Of a stretch of DNA of 64,000 nucleotides, positions 1-7,069 are shown piece by piece. The stretch comes from Gracilimonas amylolytica (GTDB lineage: Bacteria > Bacteroidota > Rhodothermia > Balneolales > Balneolaceae): the NCBI RefSeq assembly GCF_002911695.1, contig NZ_PQBS01000037.1, positions 476,223 to 540,222 of the forward strand, read 5' to 3'. The translations under genes and the position numbers were made by a program. Below the pieces are notes generated by a model. The model worked only from the letters and a program-made list of their open reading frames with translations. It was not told the origin of the DNA and made no database searches. The first letter of the stretch is position 1, and each line of letters opens with the position of its first letter.

Positions 1-112
1 TGAATGTTCAATATTTAGTTTTCGATATTCAACAGATCTACTCGTCTTCAGGGAGATTGAAATCCACATTGGTTCGGTAATCACCTAACAGGTGTTCCGC
101 AAAGTAGTACCA
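1..112. repeat. Direct repeat copy A: 3' end of first S9 peptidase gene plus its trailer
   Basis: Bases 1-112 match 2682-2793 with only two mismatches that I can see (at 62 and 74). The first 37 bases are non-coding trailer and are identical in both copies; the rest encodes the shared C-terminus. Past base 112 the copies diverge quickly. This is the near-identical end of a tandem gene duplication, and copy A may continue to the left of the window. Confidence 0.9.
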
Positions 113-2398
113 CATCATGCGCTGGAAATATGGATTGTAAGGTCCGAATCCGTGCCGTCTTCCCGGCAGGATCATCATATCAAATCGTTTTCCGGCTTTG
201 ATAAGGGCATCGGCAAGCCGGATAGTATTGGCCGGATGTACGTTATTATCCATATCTCCGTGAACCAGCAACAGATGTCCCTTTAAGTTTCCAGCCAATG
301 CAGCATTGGTTTCAACAGGAGCTTCAAAGGTGATCTCTTCTTTTTCCACTTCCACGCTATCCTCATTCATTACCGTAACAGTCTTTTTCACCTCTTTCAC
401 GCCGTGGTGGACTTCACCCCACCAGATATTATAGATATTATTGTCGTGGTTACCGGCAGATGAAACAGCTACATCATAAAAATCAGGGTAGGTTAATAGA
501 GCGGCAGTACTCATAAAACCGCCGCCCGAGTGCCCAAAGATCCCAACTCTGTCCTGATCCACAAATGAATGCCTGGATGCGAGTTGCTCGATCCCATATT
601 TGTTATCAGCCAGCGGGTAGTCTCTCATATCTCCATACCCGAAGTTATGATAATATTTTGAACGGATCGGGCTTCCTCCTCGCTGACCAAAGGCAACCAC
701 TACAAATCCAAGTTGAGAGAGTGATTGATTTCTTCCGGTTGAGCCGGTCACAGAAAAACTGGTTGGGAAAGGCTCAGTCTGAGGTCCCGGATACACATAG
801 GTGATGATCGGGTAGCTTTTGGTAGAGTCAAAGTCGAAAGGTTTCCACATCACACCATACAGATCGGTGGCGCCATCAGTTGCTTTTACTGTGAATTCTT
901 CAGGGGCCTGCCATCCAATTTGTTCGGCTGCGCTCATATCCACCTTTTGTAACTCTAACGTGACTTCCCCGGCTGCATTTCTCACCACTGTAGTGGTTGG
1001 CTGATCCACTTTGGAATAGTTATCAACAAAGTAATTGCCATCCTCAGAGGGGGAGATATTATGATTGGCATCTTCAGGGGTCAGGTGCCTGAAACGGGAA
1101 CCGTCAAATCGAACCGAATATAGGTTTTCAAAATAGGGATTTTGACCGGCTTCACGTCCGTATGCAGAAAAATAAATGGTTTGAGCCGTGGTGTCGATCT
1201 TAGCAATATCCCCCACAGTATAAAAGCCGTTAGTGATAGTATTCTTAAGATTTCCTTCACTGTCATAGCGATATAACTGTCCCCATCCGGTTCGTTCACT
1301 CCACCATATGAATTCTTCTCCTTCATTAATAATGGCCAGTTGTGCATAACGGGTGTTGAAATAAGGCTTACTCTCTTCAGAGAACAAGACTTCGACCTCT
1401 CCGGTATTGGTATTAGCTTTAAGCACATCGATCTTGCTCCAAGTACGGTCTCTCCTCAGGATGTAGAGATAATCTGACCGGTCAGTCTCGAATATTCCGC
1501 CATCATTGAAATAGGCACCCCCAAGGGACTGATCTTCCCATTTATCGGTATCAAGGGTTACGGAGGTTTGAGCAGCCGGGTCGAATACCTTGATCTCATC
1601 AATGTAGATATCCTCTTCGCCGGGCATAGGGTATTTATAGGTCTCAAGTGAAGGTCTGTCACCTGAGGAATCAATGACCCAGAGCTCATCAACTTTACGT
1701 TTATCCTGCCGTTTTACCCAGAGTTTTTTTGAATCCTCGAACCAGTTCACATTAGCTTCTAGTCGTTTATTTGAAGTAGTGTCATCATCCTCATCCTGAT
1801 AGCTGAACCATAATTCGCCGTCATCGGTCAGTTGGATCTCCGTACTGTCCTCATCATCCGCTCTCATAACATATAGATTGTGATTTTTTGCAAATGCGAT
1901 CCAGGTGCTGTCAGGTGAGTAGGTAGCCCAATCTTCCTCAATTTCTTCCTGAAGGGAATCCCCTTTAATTAGTTCATTACCATTCAGGTTGTAGGTGAAC
2001 TCAATACTGTCAACATGAAAGGTGAAACGTTCCCGGTCGGTATCATATTCAAAGTCTTCAAGGTCAAGATCCTTGGCGTTGAAAGGTCGGTTGAATGTTT
2101 CTGCAAGTTGAGAAGCCATTTTTTCCTGATCGAATAGCAAACGCTGAGACGGACGAGCTGCATCTACGTAGTACCAGTTTTTACCTTCATTATTTTCGTA
2201 AGTGTACCAGAAACGATCGGTATCTTCTATCCATCGCGGAAAGACAGTGGTATTTCCGATAAGCTTTTCCATTTTTTCACCGGTGAAGCGTTCAGCGGCT
2301 TCGAAATTGGCCTGTTGAGCCAGAGCAATGGTGGACATCCCAAATAGAAGCAATACAATGGGAATTAGTGATTTTAAAGATCTATAAAGCATGAGCAT
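38..2398 (-). CDS. S9 family prolyl oligopeptidase / DPP4-like secreted serine peptidase, copy 1
   Basis: This 786-residue protein begins with a hydrophobic Sec signal peptide (about residues 1-28, ending ALAQ). It continues into a DPP4-type N-terminal beta-propeller containing repeated Asp-rich blades, with a C-terminal alpha/beta-hydrolase domain from about residue 510. The nucleophile motif GHSGGGF puts the catalytic Ser near 624. The Asp lies in HGDMDNNVH near 717 and the His in RRHGFG near 749, so the triad is complete. The family cleaves dipeptides or short peptides in the periplasm or outside the cell. It is a full-length tandem paralogue of the gene at 2719-5076, in the same orientation. 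Substrate cannot be told from sequence. Confidence 0.93.
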   Translation of the reverse strand: MLMLYRSLKSLIPIVLLLFGMSTIALAQQANFEAAERFTGEKMEKLIGNTTVFPRWIEDTDRFWYTYENNEGKNWYYVDAARPSQRLLFDQEKMASQLAETFNRPFNAKDLDLEDFEYDTDRERFTFHVDSIEFTYNLNGNELIKGDSLQEEIEEDWATYSPDSTWIAFAKNHNLYVMRADDEDSTEIQLTDDGELWFSYQDEDDDTTSNKRLEANVNWFEDSKKLWVKRQDKRKVDELWVIDSSGDRPSLETYKYPMPGEEDIYIDEIKVFDPAAQTSVTLDTDKWEDQSLGGAYFNDGGIFETDRSDYLYILRRDRTWSKIDVLKANTNTGEVEVLFSEESKPYFNTRYAQLAIINEGEEFIWWSERTGWGQLYRYDSEGNLKNTITNGFYTVGDIAKIDTTAQTIYFSAYGREAGQNPYFENLYSVRFDGSRFRHLTPEDANHNISPSEDGNYFVDNYSKVDQPTTTVVRNAAGEVTLELQKVDMSAAEQIGWQAPEEFTVKATDGATDLYGVMWKPFDFDSTKSYPIITYVYPGPQTEPFPTSFSVTGSTGRNQSLSQLGFVVVAFGQRGGSPIRSKYYHNFGYGDMRDYPLADNKYGIEQLASRHSFVDQDRVGIFGHSGGGFMSTAALLTYPDFYDVAVSSAGNHDNNIYNIWWGEVHHGVKEVKKTVTVMNEDSVEVEKEEITFEAPVETNAALAGNLKGHLLLVHGDMDNNVHPANTIRLADALIKAGKRFDMMILPGRRHGFGPYNPYFQRMMWYYFAEHLLGDYRTNVDFNLPEDE

Positions 2399-2533
2399 GG
2401 GTTAAGTTCATTGTTTGTCTGAAGTAAAGAGTTTTTATTGTAAAAATTATATAATTGTACAGCCGGATTGTATATGCCGTAATTAATAAAGGCAGAATCA
2501 GGTACTAAATTCGGTATTCAAGATCCTATTTAG

Positions 2534-2566
2534 AACCTTCAAGCGTCCGTAGGTCCTTGAAGCGTT
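2534..2566. repeat. REP-like imperfect palindrome, unit 1
   Basis: The left arm aaccttcaagcgtcc and the reverse complement of the right arm, aacgcttcaaggacc, are variants of one motif. They flank a 3-base centre. A second unit with closely related arms lies at 2602-2637. The paired, extragenic, imperfectly palindromic layout resembles bacterial REP sequences. Whether it recurs in the genome cannot be seen here. Confidence 0.6.
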
Positions 2567-2601
2567 CGGATCATTGGTAAAACACTTATTTCAGCCCACA
2601 C

Positions 2602-2637
2602 AACGCTTGCAGGTCTTTAAGGACGCTGCAAGGTTTT
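2602..2637. repeat. REP-like imperfect palindrome, unit 2
   Basis: The left arm aacgcttgcaggtct and the reverse complement of the right arm, aaccttgcagcgtcc, match each other at most positions and match the arms of unit 1 at 2534-2566. The right arm runs into a T-run, so on the plus strand this hairpin could also act as a weak terminator. Confidence 0.6.
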
Positions 2638-2652
2638 TATTTTAGCATAAAA

Positions 2653-2682
2653 AACGCCGAAGCAGATTCCCACTTCGGCGTT
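2653..2682 (-). terminator. Intrinsic terminator of the second S9 peptidase gene
   Basis: A perfect 10-base stem, aacgccgaag / cttcggcgtt, encloses a 10-base loop. On the minus strand it is followed at once by a run of six T. It sits 36 bases past the stop codon of the gene at 2719-5076. Confidence 0.88.
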
Positions 2683-2793
2683 GAATGTTCAATATTTAGT
2701 TTTCGATATTCAACAGATCTACTCGTCTTCAGGGAGATTGAAGTCCACATTGGTCCGGTAATCACCTAACAGGTGTTCCGCAAAGTAGTACCA
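2682..2793. repeat. Direct repeat copy B: 3' end of second S9 peptidase gene plus its trailer
   Basis: This is the partner of bases 1-112. The two copies differ at two positions, and the non-coding trailer is identical. It overlaps the last base of the terminator stem. Confidence 0.9.
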
Positions 2794-5076
2794 TTTTTGC
2801 CGCTCAAAATATGGCTGATAAGGCCCGAAACCATGTCGGCGTCCCGGAAGGATCATCAGGTCAAATCGCTTGCCGGCTTTCACAAGGGCATCCACCAGGC
2901 GTATGGTATTGGCCGGATGTACATTGTTATCCATATCTCCGTGAACCAAAAGCAGGTGTCCTTTCAGGTTTTCAGCCAGTGATGCATTGGTCTTGATCTC
3001 ACTTTCGAAGGTGATCACTTCCTTTTCGACCTCAACACTGTCCTCATTCATTTCCTTGACAGTCTTTTTCACTTCCTTGACGCCATGATGTGTTTCTCCC
3101 CACCAGGTATTATACACATTGTTGTCGTGGTTACCGGCAGATGAAACAGCGGCAGTGTAAAAATCAGGATAGGTCAGAAGGGCGGCTGTACTCATAAAAC
3201 CACCGCCGGAATGTCCAAAGATCCCAACTTTATTATCATTGATATAGGGGTGACGGGCAGCAAGCTGCTCTATTCCGTATTTGTTGTCAGCCAATGGATA
3301 ATCTCTCAAATTATCATAACCATAGGTATGATAATATCTGGACCGCATTGGGCTACCGCCACGGTTACCAAATGCCACCACTACAAATCCTAACTGAGCA
3401 AGAGCCTGATTCCGGCCGGTGTACCCCTGTAGCGAGAAGCTGGTAGGGAAGGGCTCCGTTTGTGGCCCCGGATACACATAAGAAATTATGGGGTAGCTTT
3501 TGGTGGAATCAAAATCAAATGGCTTCCACATAACACCGTAAATATCCGTAACACCATCGGCGGCTTTGATCTTAAATTCCTCAGGGGCTTCCCATCCGAT
3601 CTCCTCGGCAGGGCTCATATCCACTTCCTGCAGGGTCAGGCTAATTCGTCCATTTTCGTCACGCAGTACGGAACGTGTAGGTTGGTCAACGCGAGAGATG
3701 TTATCTACAAAGTAATTGCCTTCATCAGATTCAGAGATCCAGTGATTGGCATTCTCAGGTGTCAGGTGTTTGAAGTCTGAGCCGTCAAATCTTACGCTAT
3801 ACAGGTTGCTGTGATAGGGGTTGTCACCGTCACGCCCAAAGGCTTCAAAGAAGAGCTTCTTGCCGGCAGTATCTACTTTAACAACATCACCAACCACAAA
3901 ATTACCGTCTGTGATCTGATTTTTTAAATTACCCTCGCTATCGTAGCGGTATAGTTGTCCCCATCCGGTTCGCTCACTCCACCACAGATACTCTTCACCA
4001 TCATTCATAATGCCGAGGTACTGATAGCTCCAGTTGAAGTAAGGCTTACTGGTTTCGCTGATCAGTATATCCGTTTCACCGGTTTCGGTATCTGCAATAA
4101 GTACATCCACTTTGTCTGAGGGCCGGTTTTCGCGATAAATGTAAAGCTTATCGGAACTGTTTGCACGATAGTCACCGGTTTGATGCCCACCGTAATTGGC
4201 TCTTAGATCCTGATCTTCCCACTTATCGGTATCCATTCGAACGCGTTCGCGGCTTTTAATATCAAATACTTCTACGTGGTCGATCCCGATCTCATCCTCG
4301 CCGGGCATGCCGTATTTATAGGTCTCCAGTTCCGGTCGCTCACCCAGTGAATTGATCACCCAGAGTTCATCCACTTCGCGCATGTCGGTGCGGGTTACAT
4401 AAAGTTTTGTTTCATCATCAAAGAAACGCGCATTCGTTCTGAGTCTCTCGTTGCTGGTGGTGTCACCTTCATCTGCCTGATAACTGAACCAGCGCTCGCC
4501 GTCTTCAGATAGCTGGATCTCCGTACTATCTTCATCATCTGACCGCATCACATAAAGATTATGATCCCTGGCAAAAGCGATCCATGTACTGTCAGGTGAG
4601 TAGGTTGCCCATCGCTCATTTTCCTCTTTTTGCAGGGAGTCACCTTTGATCAGCTGATTCCCATTCAGGTTGTAGGTGAATTCAATGCTGTCTACATGAA
4701 ATGTGAAGCGTTCTTTATCGGTGTCATATTCAAAGCCATTCAGGTCCAGGTCTTTTGAGTTGAAGGGACGCTCAAAGATCTCGGTCAGTTGAGAAGCCAT
4801 TTCCTCCTGATCAAAAAGGTAACGCTGTGAGGCACGCTCCGCATTTACGAAAAACCAGTTCTTACCATCCGGATTTTCAAATTCATACCAGAAGTTATTG
4901 GTGTCTTCGATCCAGCGCGGATACACAGCCGTGTTACCGATCAGTTTCTCCATTTTATCACCGGTGAAGCGCTCAGCGGCTTCGAAATTAGCGGTTTGCG
5001 CTAAAACCGAAAAATTACAAATGAAAGTCAAAATAAGAGCAAAGAAGAGCCCTTTAGTTAGTTTTGATGAAATCAT
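2719..5076 (-). CDS. S9 family prolyl oligopeptidase / DPP4-like secreted serine peptidase, copy 2
   Basis: This 785-residue paralogue of the gene at 38-2398 has the same architecture: a Sec signal peptide (about 1-27, ending VLAQ), a DPP4-like propeller and a C-terminal hydrolase domain. The catalytic Ser is in GHSGGGF near 623, the Asp in HGDMDNNVH near 716 and the His in RRHGFG near 748. The propeller half is the more divergent part, for example around residues 280-320. The hydrolase domain and C-terminus are almost the same as in copy 1. Both copies look intact, so each probably makes an active exopeptidase, perhaps with different substrate entry through the propeller (inference). Confidence 0.93.
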   Translation of the reverse strand: MISSKLTKGLFFALILTFICNFSVLAQTANFEAAERFTGDKMEKLIGNTAVYPRWIEDTNNFWYEFENPDGKNWFFVNAERASQRYLFDQEEMASQLTEIFERPFNSKDLDLNGFEYDTDKERFTFHVDSIEFTYNLNGNQLIKGDSLQKEENERWATYSPDSTWIAFARDHNLYVMRSDDEDSTEIQLSEDGERWFSYQADEGDTTSNERLRTNARFFDDETKLYVTRTDMREVDELWVINSLGERPELETYKYGMPGEDEIGIDHVEVFDIKSRERVRMDTDKWEDQDLRANYGGHQTGDYRANSSDKLYIYRENRPSDKVDVLIADTETGETDILISETSKPYFNWSYQYLGIMNDGEEYLWWSERTGWGQLYRYDSEGNLKNQITDGNFVVGDVVKVDTAGKKLFFEAFGRDGDNPYHSNLYSVRFDGSDFKHLTPENANHWISESDEGNYFVDNISRVDQPTRSVLRDENGRISLTLQEVDMSPAEEIGWEAPEEFKIKAADGVTDIYGVMWKPFDFDSTKSYPIISYVYPGPQTEPFPTSFSLQGYTGRNQALAQLGFVVVAFGNRGGSPMRSRYYHTYGYDNLRDYPLADNKYGIEQLAARHPYINDNKVGIFGHSGGGFMSTAALLTYPDFYTAAVSSAGNHDNNVYNTWWGETHHGVKEVKKTVKEMNEDSVEVEKEVITFESEIKTNASLAENLKGHLLLVHGDMDNNVHPANTIRLVDALVKAGKRFDLMILPGRRHGFGPYQPYFERQKWYYFAEHLLGDYRTNVDFNLPEDE

Positions 5077-5180
5077 AGTCGATTGTTTAAGTATGTGTTA
5101 AGAGGCCAATAAGAAACGGCATTATTTTGTAAAACACTTGTAAACCTTAGTTCTGATGTATTTAGTTAGAGTATTCTATA

Positions 5181-5540
5181 CTATGTGTTGGCTTGTTTTG
5201 CTTTTCGAATGATATTGGAGATCATATCAGGATCCTTTAACCCAACCAAAACATAATGCTGAGTATCTGTATGTAGTGTTAGCATGCCAATTGACGGAAA
5301 TCTGTGCAATACCTGAATCTTGGAGATGTTTACAAGATCTATATTTCTCGAATATTTTTGATCACTTATGGTGAGCATGGATGCTGTGATGGTGTACCGG
5401 GTACTGCGCCGTTTACGTTCTGCTTTCCATATAATGTATAACCCGATCACAAGGGGAGATAGCAAAATACCGACCATATAACTCCGGAAATAAGCTTTGG
5501 GAGAAGGAGTTAGAACAACGGGAAGTTGGGAGTCAGGCAT
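5181..5540 (-). CDS. Small PH-like (bacterial PH / YdbT-type) membrane protein
   Basis: The reading frame extends upstream to 5609, but the ATG at 5540 gives a 119-residue protein starting MPDSQLPVVL and leaves 95 bases to the divergent ccmC start. A hydrophobic stretch (SYMVGILLSPLVIGLYIIW, about residues 20-40) is followed by a basic cluster (KAERKRRST). After it comes a beta-rich tract of about 70 residues typical of bacterial PH domains: a YTIT strand, an IDLVNISKIQ strand, and a final helix, DPDMISNIIRKAKQ. Function is unknown. The fold assignment is moderate and rests on pattern only. Confidence 0.6.
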   Translation of the reverse strand: MPDSQLPVVLTPSPKAYFRSYMVGILLSPLVIGLYIIWKAERKRRSTRYTITASMLTISDQKYSRNIDLVNISKIQVLHRFPSIGMLTLHTDTQHYVLVGLKDPDMISNIIRKAKQANT

Positions 5541-5635
5541 GGCAGATTTTACGGATTTTATACTCAGAATATCGAGCCGAAGTTTGTATATTTTGTACTT
5601 GAAACGCAATTATAGTTAATGAAAATCCCACATTC

Positions 5636-6292
5636 TTGAAAATCTGGAAATACGTAGTGGCTATCTGGATGACCGTGGTCATCTCTGCCGGCTTTCTGAT
5701 TTACATTCCTGAAATTCCCATACTCGAACAAACAGCACGGAATATCTTCTTCCACGTACCCATGTGGATGACCATGTTCGTGCTCTTTTTGATCAGTTTC
5801 TGGTACAGTATTAAATATCTGAATGAGCCGGACCCGGTGTTTGATATCAAAGCGTCTTCAGCCGCATCAGTGGGAGTGGCATTCGGTGTTTGTGGACTTC
5901 TGACCGGGTCACTTTGGGCTCGTTTTACCTGGGGTTCCTGGTGGACCTTTGCTGAGCCAAAAATGAACCTTGCTGCTCTTGCCTTAATGATATATGTAGC
6001 ATATTTCATGCTCCGATCTGCATTTGATGATCGTGAAAAAAGGGCAAAACTCGCAGCTGTTTACAATATTTTTGCCGTTACAACGATTCCGTTTCTGTTA
6101 TATGTGGTTCCAAGGCAGTTAACAAGTTTGCATCCCGGAGCAGACGGAAATCCAGCATTCAGCGAAATTACGGCTGATGAATTACGGTTCATACTTTATC
6201 CGGCCTTTATTGGATTTATCGCATTGGGAATCTGGATATACGACATCCACCATCGTTATAACAGGGTAAAACTTGAGCTGGAGAATTCGTAA
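5636..6292 (+). CDS. ccmC: Heme exporter / cytochrome c assembly protein CcmC
   Basis: This 218-residue, six-helix membrane protein belongs to the CcmC/CcsA heme-handling family, which delivers heme to CcmE in the periplasm. Candidate heme-ligand histidines are His40 (FFHVPMW) and His166 (SLHPGAD). The Trp-rich loop reads WGSWWTFAEPKMN (residues 99-111), so the WWD-type core is recognisable, but the usual Trp-Asp after WWT is replaced by Phe-Ala-Glu-Pro. The only in-frame start candidate near the expected N-terminus is TTG at 5636. It overlaps the stop of a six-codon upstream frame (5619-5639). It is first in a ccmC, ccmD-like, ccmE, ccmF series. Confidence 0.9.
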   Translation: MKIWKYVVAIWMTVVISAGFLIYIPEIPILEQTARNIFFHVPMWMTMFVLFLISFWYSIKYLNEPDPVFDIKASSAASVGVAFGVCGLLTGSLWARFTWGSWWTFAEPKMNLAALALMIYVAYFMLRSAFDDREKRAKLAAVYNIFAVTTIPFLLYVVPRQLTSLHPGADGNPAFSEITADELRFILYPAFIGFIALGIWIYDIHHRYNRVKLELENS

Positions 6293-6350
6293 TTTAAAAG
6301 AATACGCATCGGATCGATGGTCGGATCAGATACCAAAACTTAATTAAACT

Positions 6351-6593
6351 ATGCAAGAAGATTCATTAGCAGTCGTTGACACCCTCACAGAGGCTTACTC
6401 GGATCAATGGGCTGGAGCTGCATCAGGTGAAGAAACAAACGCATTTATTCAATTTATGAGTTCAAACGACTTAATTTTTGTAGTTCTCGGAGTCAGCCTC
6501 ATAATCTGGCTGGTACTCATCTTCTTTCTTTTCAGAGTTGACAAGAAAGTCAGCGAACTTGAACAGGAAATTCAAAGCAATAAAACATCATGA
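6351..6593 (+). CDS. ccmD: CcmD-like small membrane protein
   Basis: The 80-residue product has an acidic N-terminal part, one strong membrane helix (about residues 40-63, IFVVLGVSLIIWLVLIFFLF) and a short charged C-terminal helix (VDKKVSELEQEIQ). This single-helix layout and the position between ccmC and ccmE fit CcmD, which stabilises the CcmC-heme-CcmE complex. The last four bases overlap the ccmE start (ATGA). The N-terminal extension is longer than in proteobacterial CcmD, so the name rests mainly on context. Confidence 0.65.
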   Translation: MQEDSLAVVDTLTEAYSDQWAGAASGEETNAFIQFMSSNDLIFVVLGVSLIIWLVLIFFLFRVDKKVSELEQEIQSNKTS

Positions 6594-6985
6594 AACCGAA
6601 GCTGATCATTGGAATTGTTGCCATTGTAGGATTTACATCACTCTTGATGTATAATTTTGGCGAAAGTATAAGTACCTACACTACGTTTGAAGGAGCCGGA
6701 GAACGTTCTACAGCTCATATTCCCGGAACCTGGGACGATGAAAAAGAAGCCGTATTCTCATTGGAGACCAAACGCTTCACATTTTACATGAAAGATGAGG
6801 ATGGAGTTTCCAAAAAAGTGGTCTACTCCAAACCTAAACCGAATAATTTCGAACAGGCAGACCAACTTGTTGTGATCGGTGAAATGAGGGGAGATACTTT
6901 TTATGCCAACGAAATGCTGATGAAGTGCCCTTCCAAGTATAATGATGCAGATCCCGGGCAGTTTACAGAAGCTGTCGAGGGTTAG
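6590..6985 (+). CDS. ccmE: Cytochrome c maturation heme chaperone CcmE, CxxxY type
   Basis: This 131-residue protein has an N-terminal membrane anchor (about residues 4-22) and an OB-fold-like periplasmic domain with a typical strand set (ETKRFTFYM, LVVIGEMRGDTFYANEM). The canonical heme-binding HxxxY segment is replaced by LMKCPSKYND, giving CxxxY with Cys113 and Tyr117. CxxxY forms of CcmE are known from Desulfovibrio and some archaea, where Cys takes the place of the heme-linking His. It is translationally coupled to the ccmD-like gene by a four-base overlap. It likely receives heme from CcmC and passes it to CcmF. Confidence 0.88.
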   Translation: MKPKLIIGIVAIVGFTSLLMYNFGESISTYTTFEGAGERSTAHIPGTWDDEKEAVFSLETKRFTFYMKDEDGVSKKVVYSKPKPNNFEQADQLVVIGEMRGDTFYANEMLMKCPSKYNDADPGQFTEAVEG

Positions 6986-7069
6986 ATACTGTTTCAGTTT
7001 GAACCGATCAGACTGAAAGCTAATATTTTTTCATCAAGAGCCACTACCTAAAAAAATTTACACCTATCC

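Larger units (their letters stand above)
2399..2718. other. Intergenic region between the S9 paralogues
   Basis: This 320-base gap has no convincing reading frame. Near 2447-2455 is an AT-rich segment reading TATAAT on the minus strand, about 50 bases upstream of the copy 1 start. It could be a promoter, but I see no matching upstream box. Next come two REP-like palindromes (2534-2637), an intrinsic terminator for copy 2 (2653-2682) and the duplicated 37-base trailer (2682-2718). Confidence 0.7.

Noticed and set aside
2534-2682. CRISPR-like repeats in the first intergenic region
   Set aside because: The repeats are two palindromes and one terminator with no regular spacers, and no Cas gene is present.
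5609-5636. Frameshift within the ccmC start
   Set aside because: The upstream ATG frame ends after six codons. An in-frame TTG that gives a normal CcmC N-terminus explains the sequence without an error.
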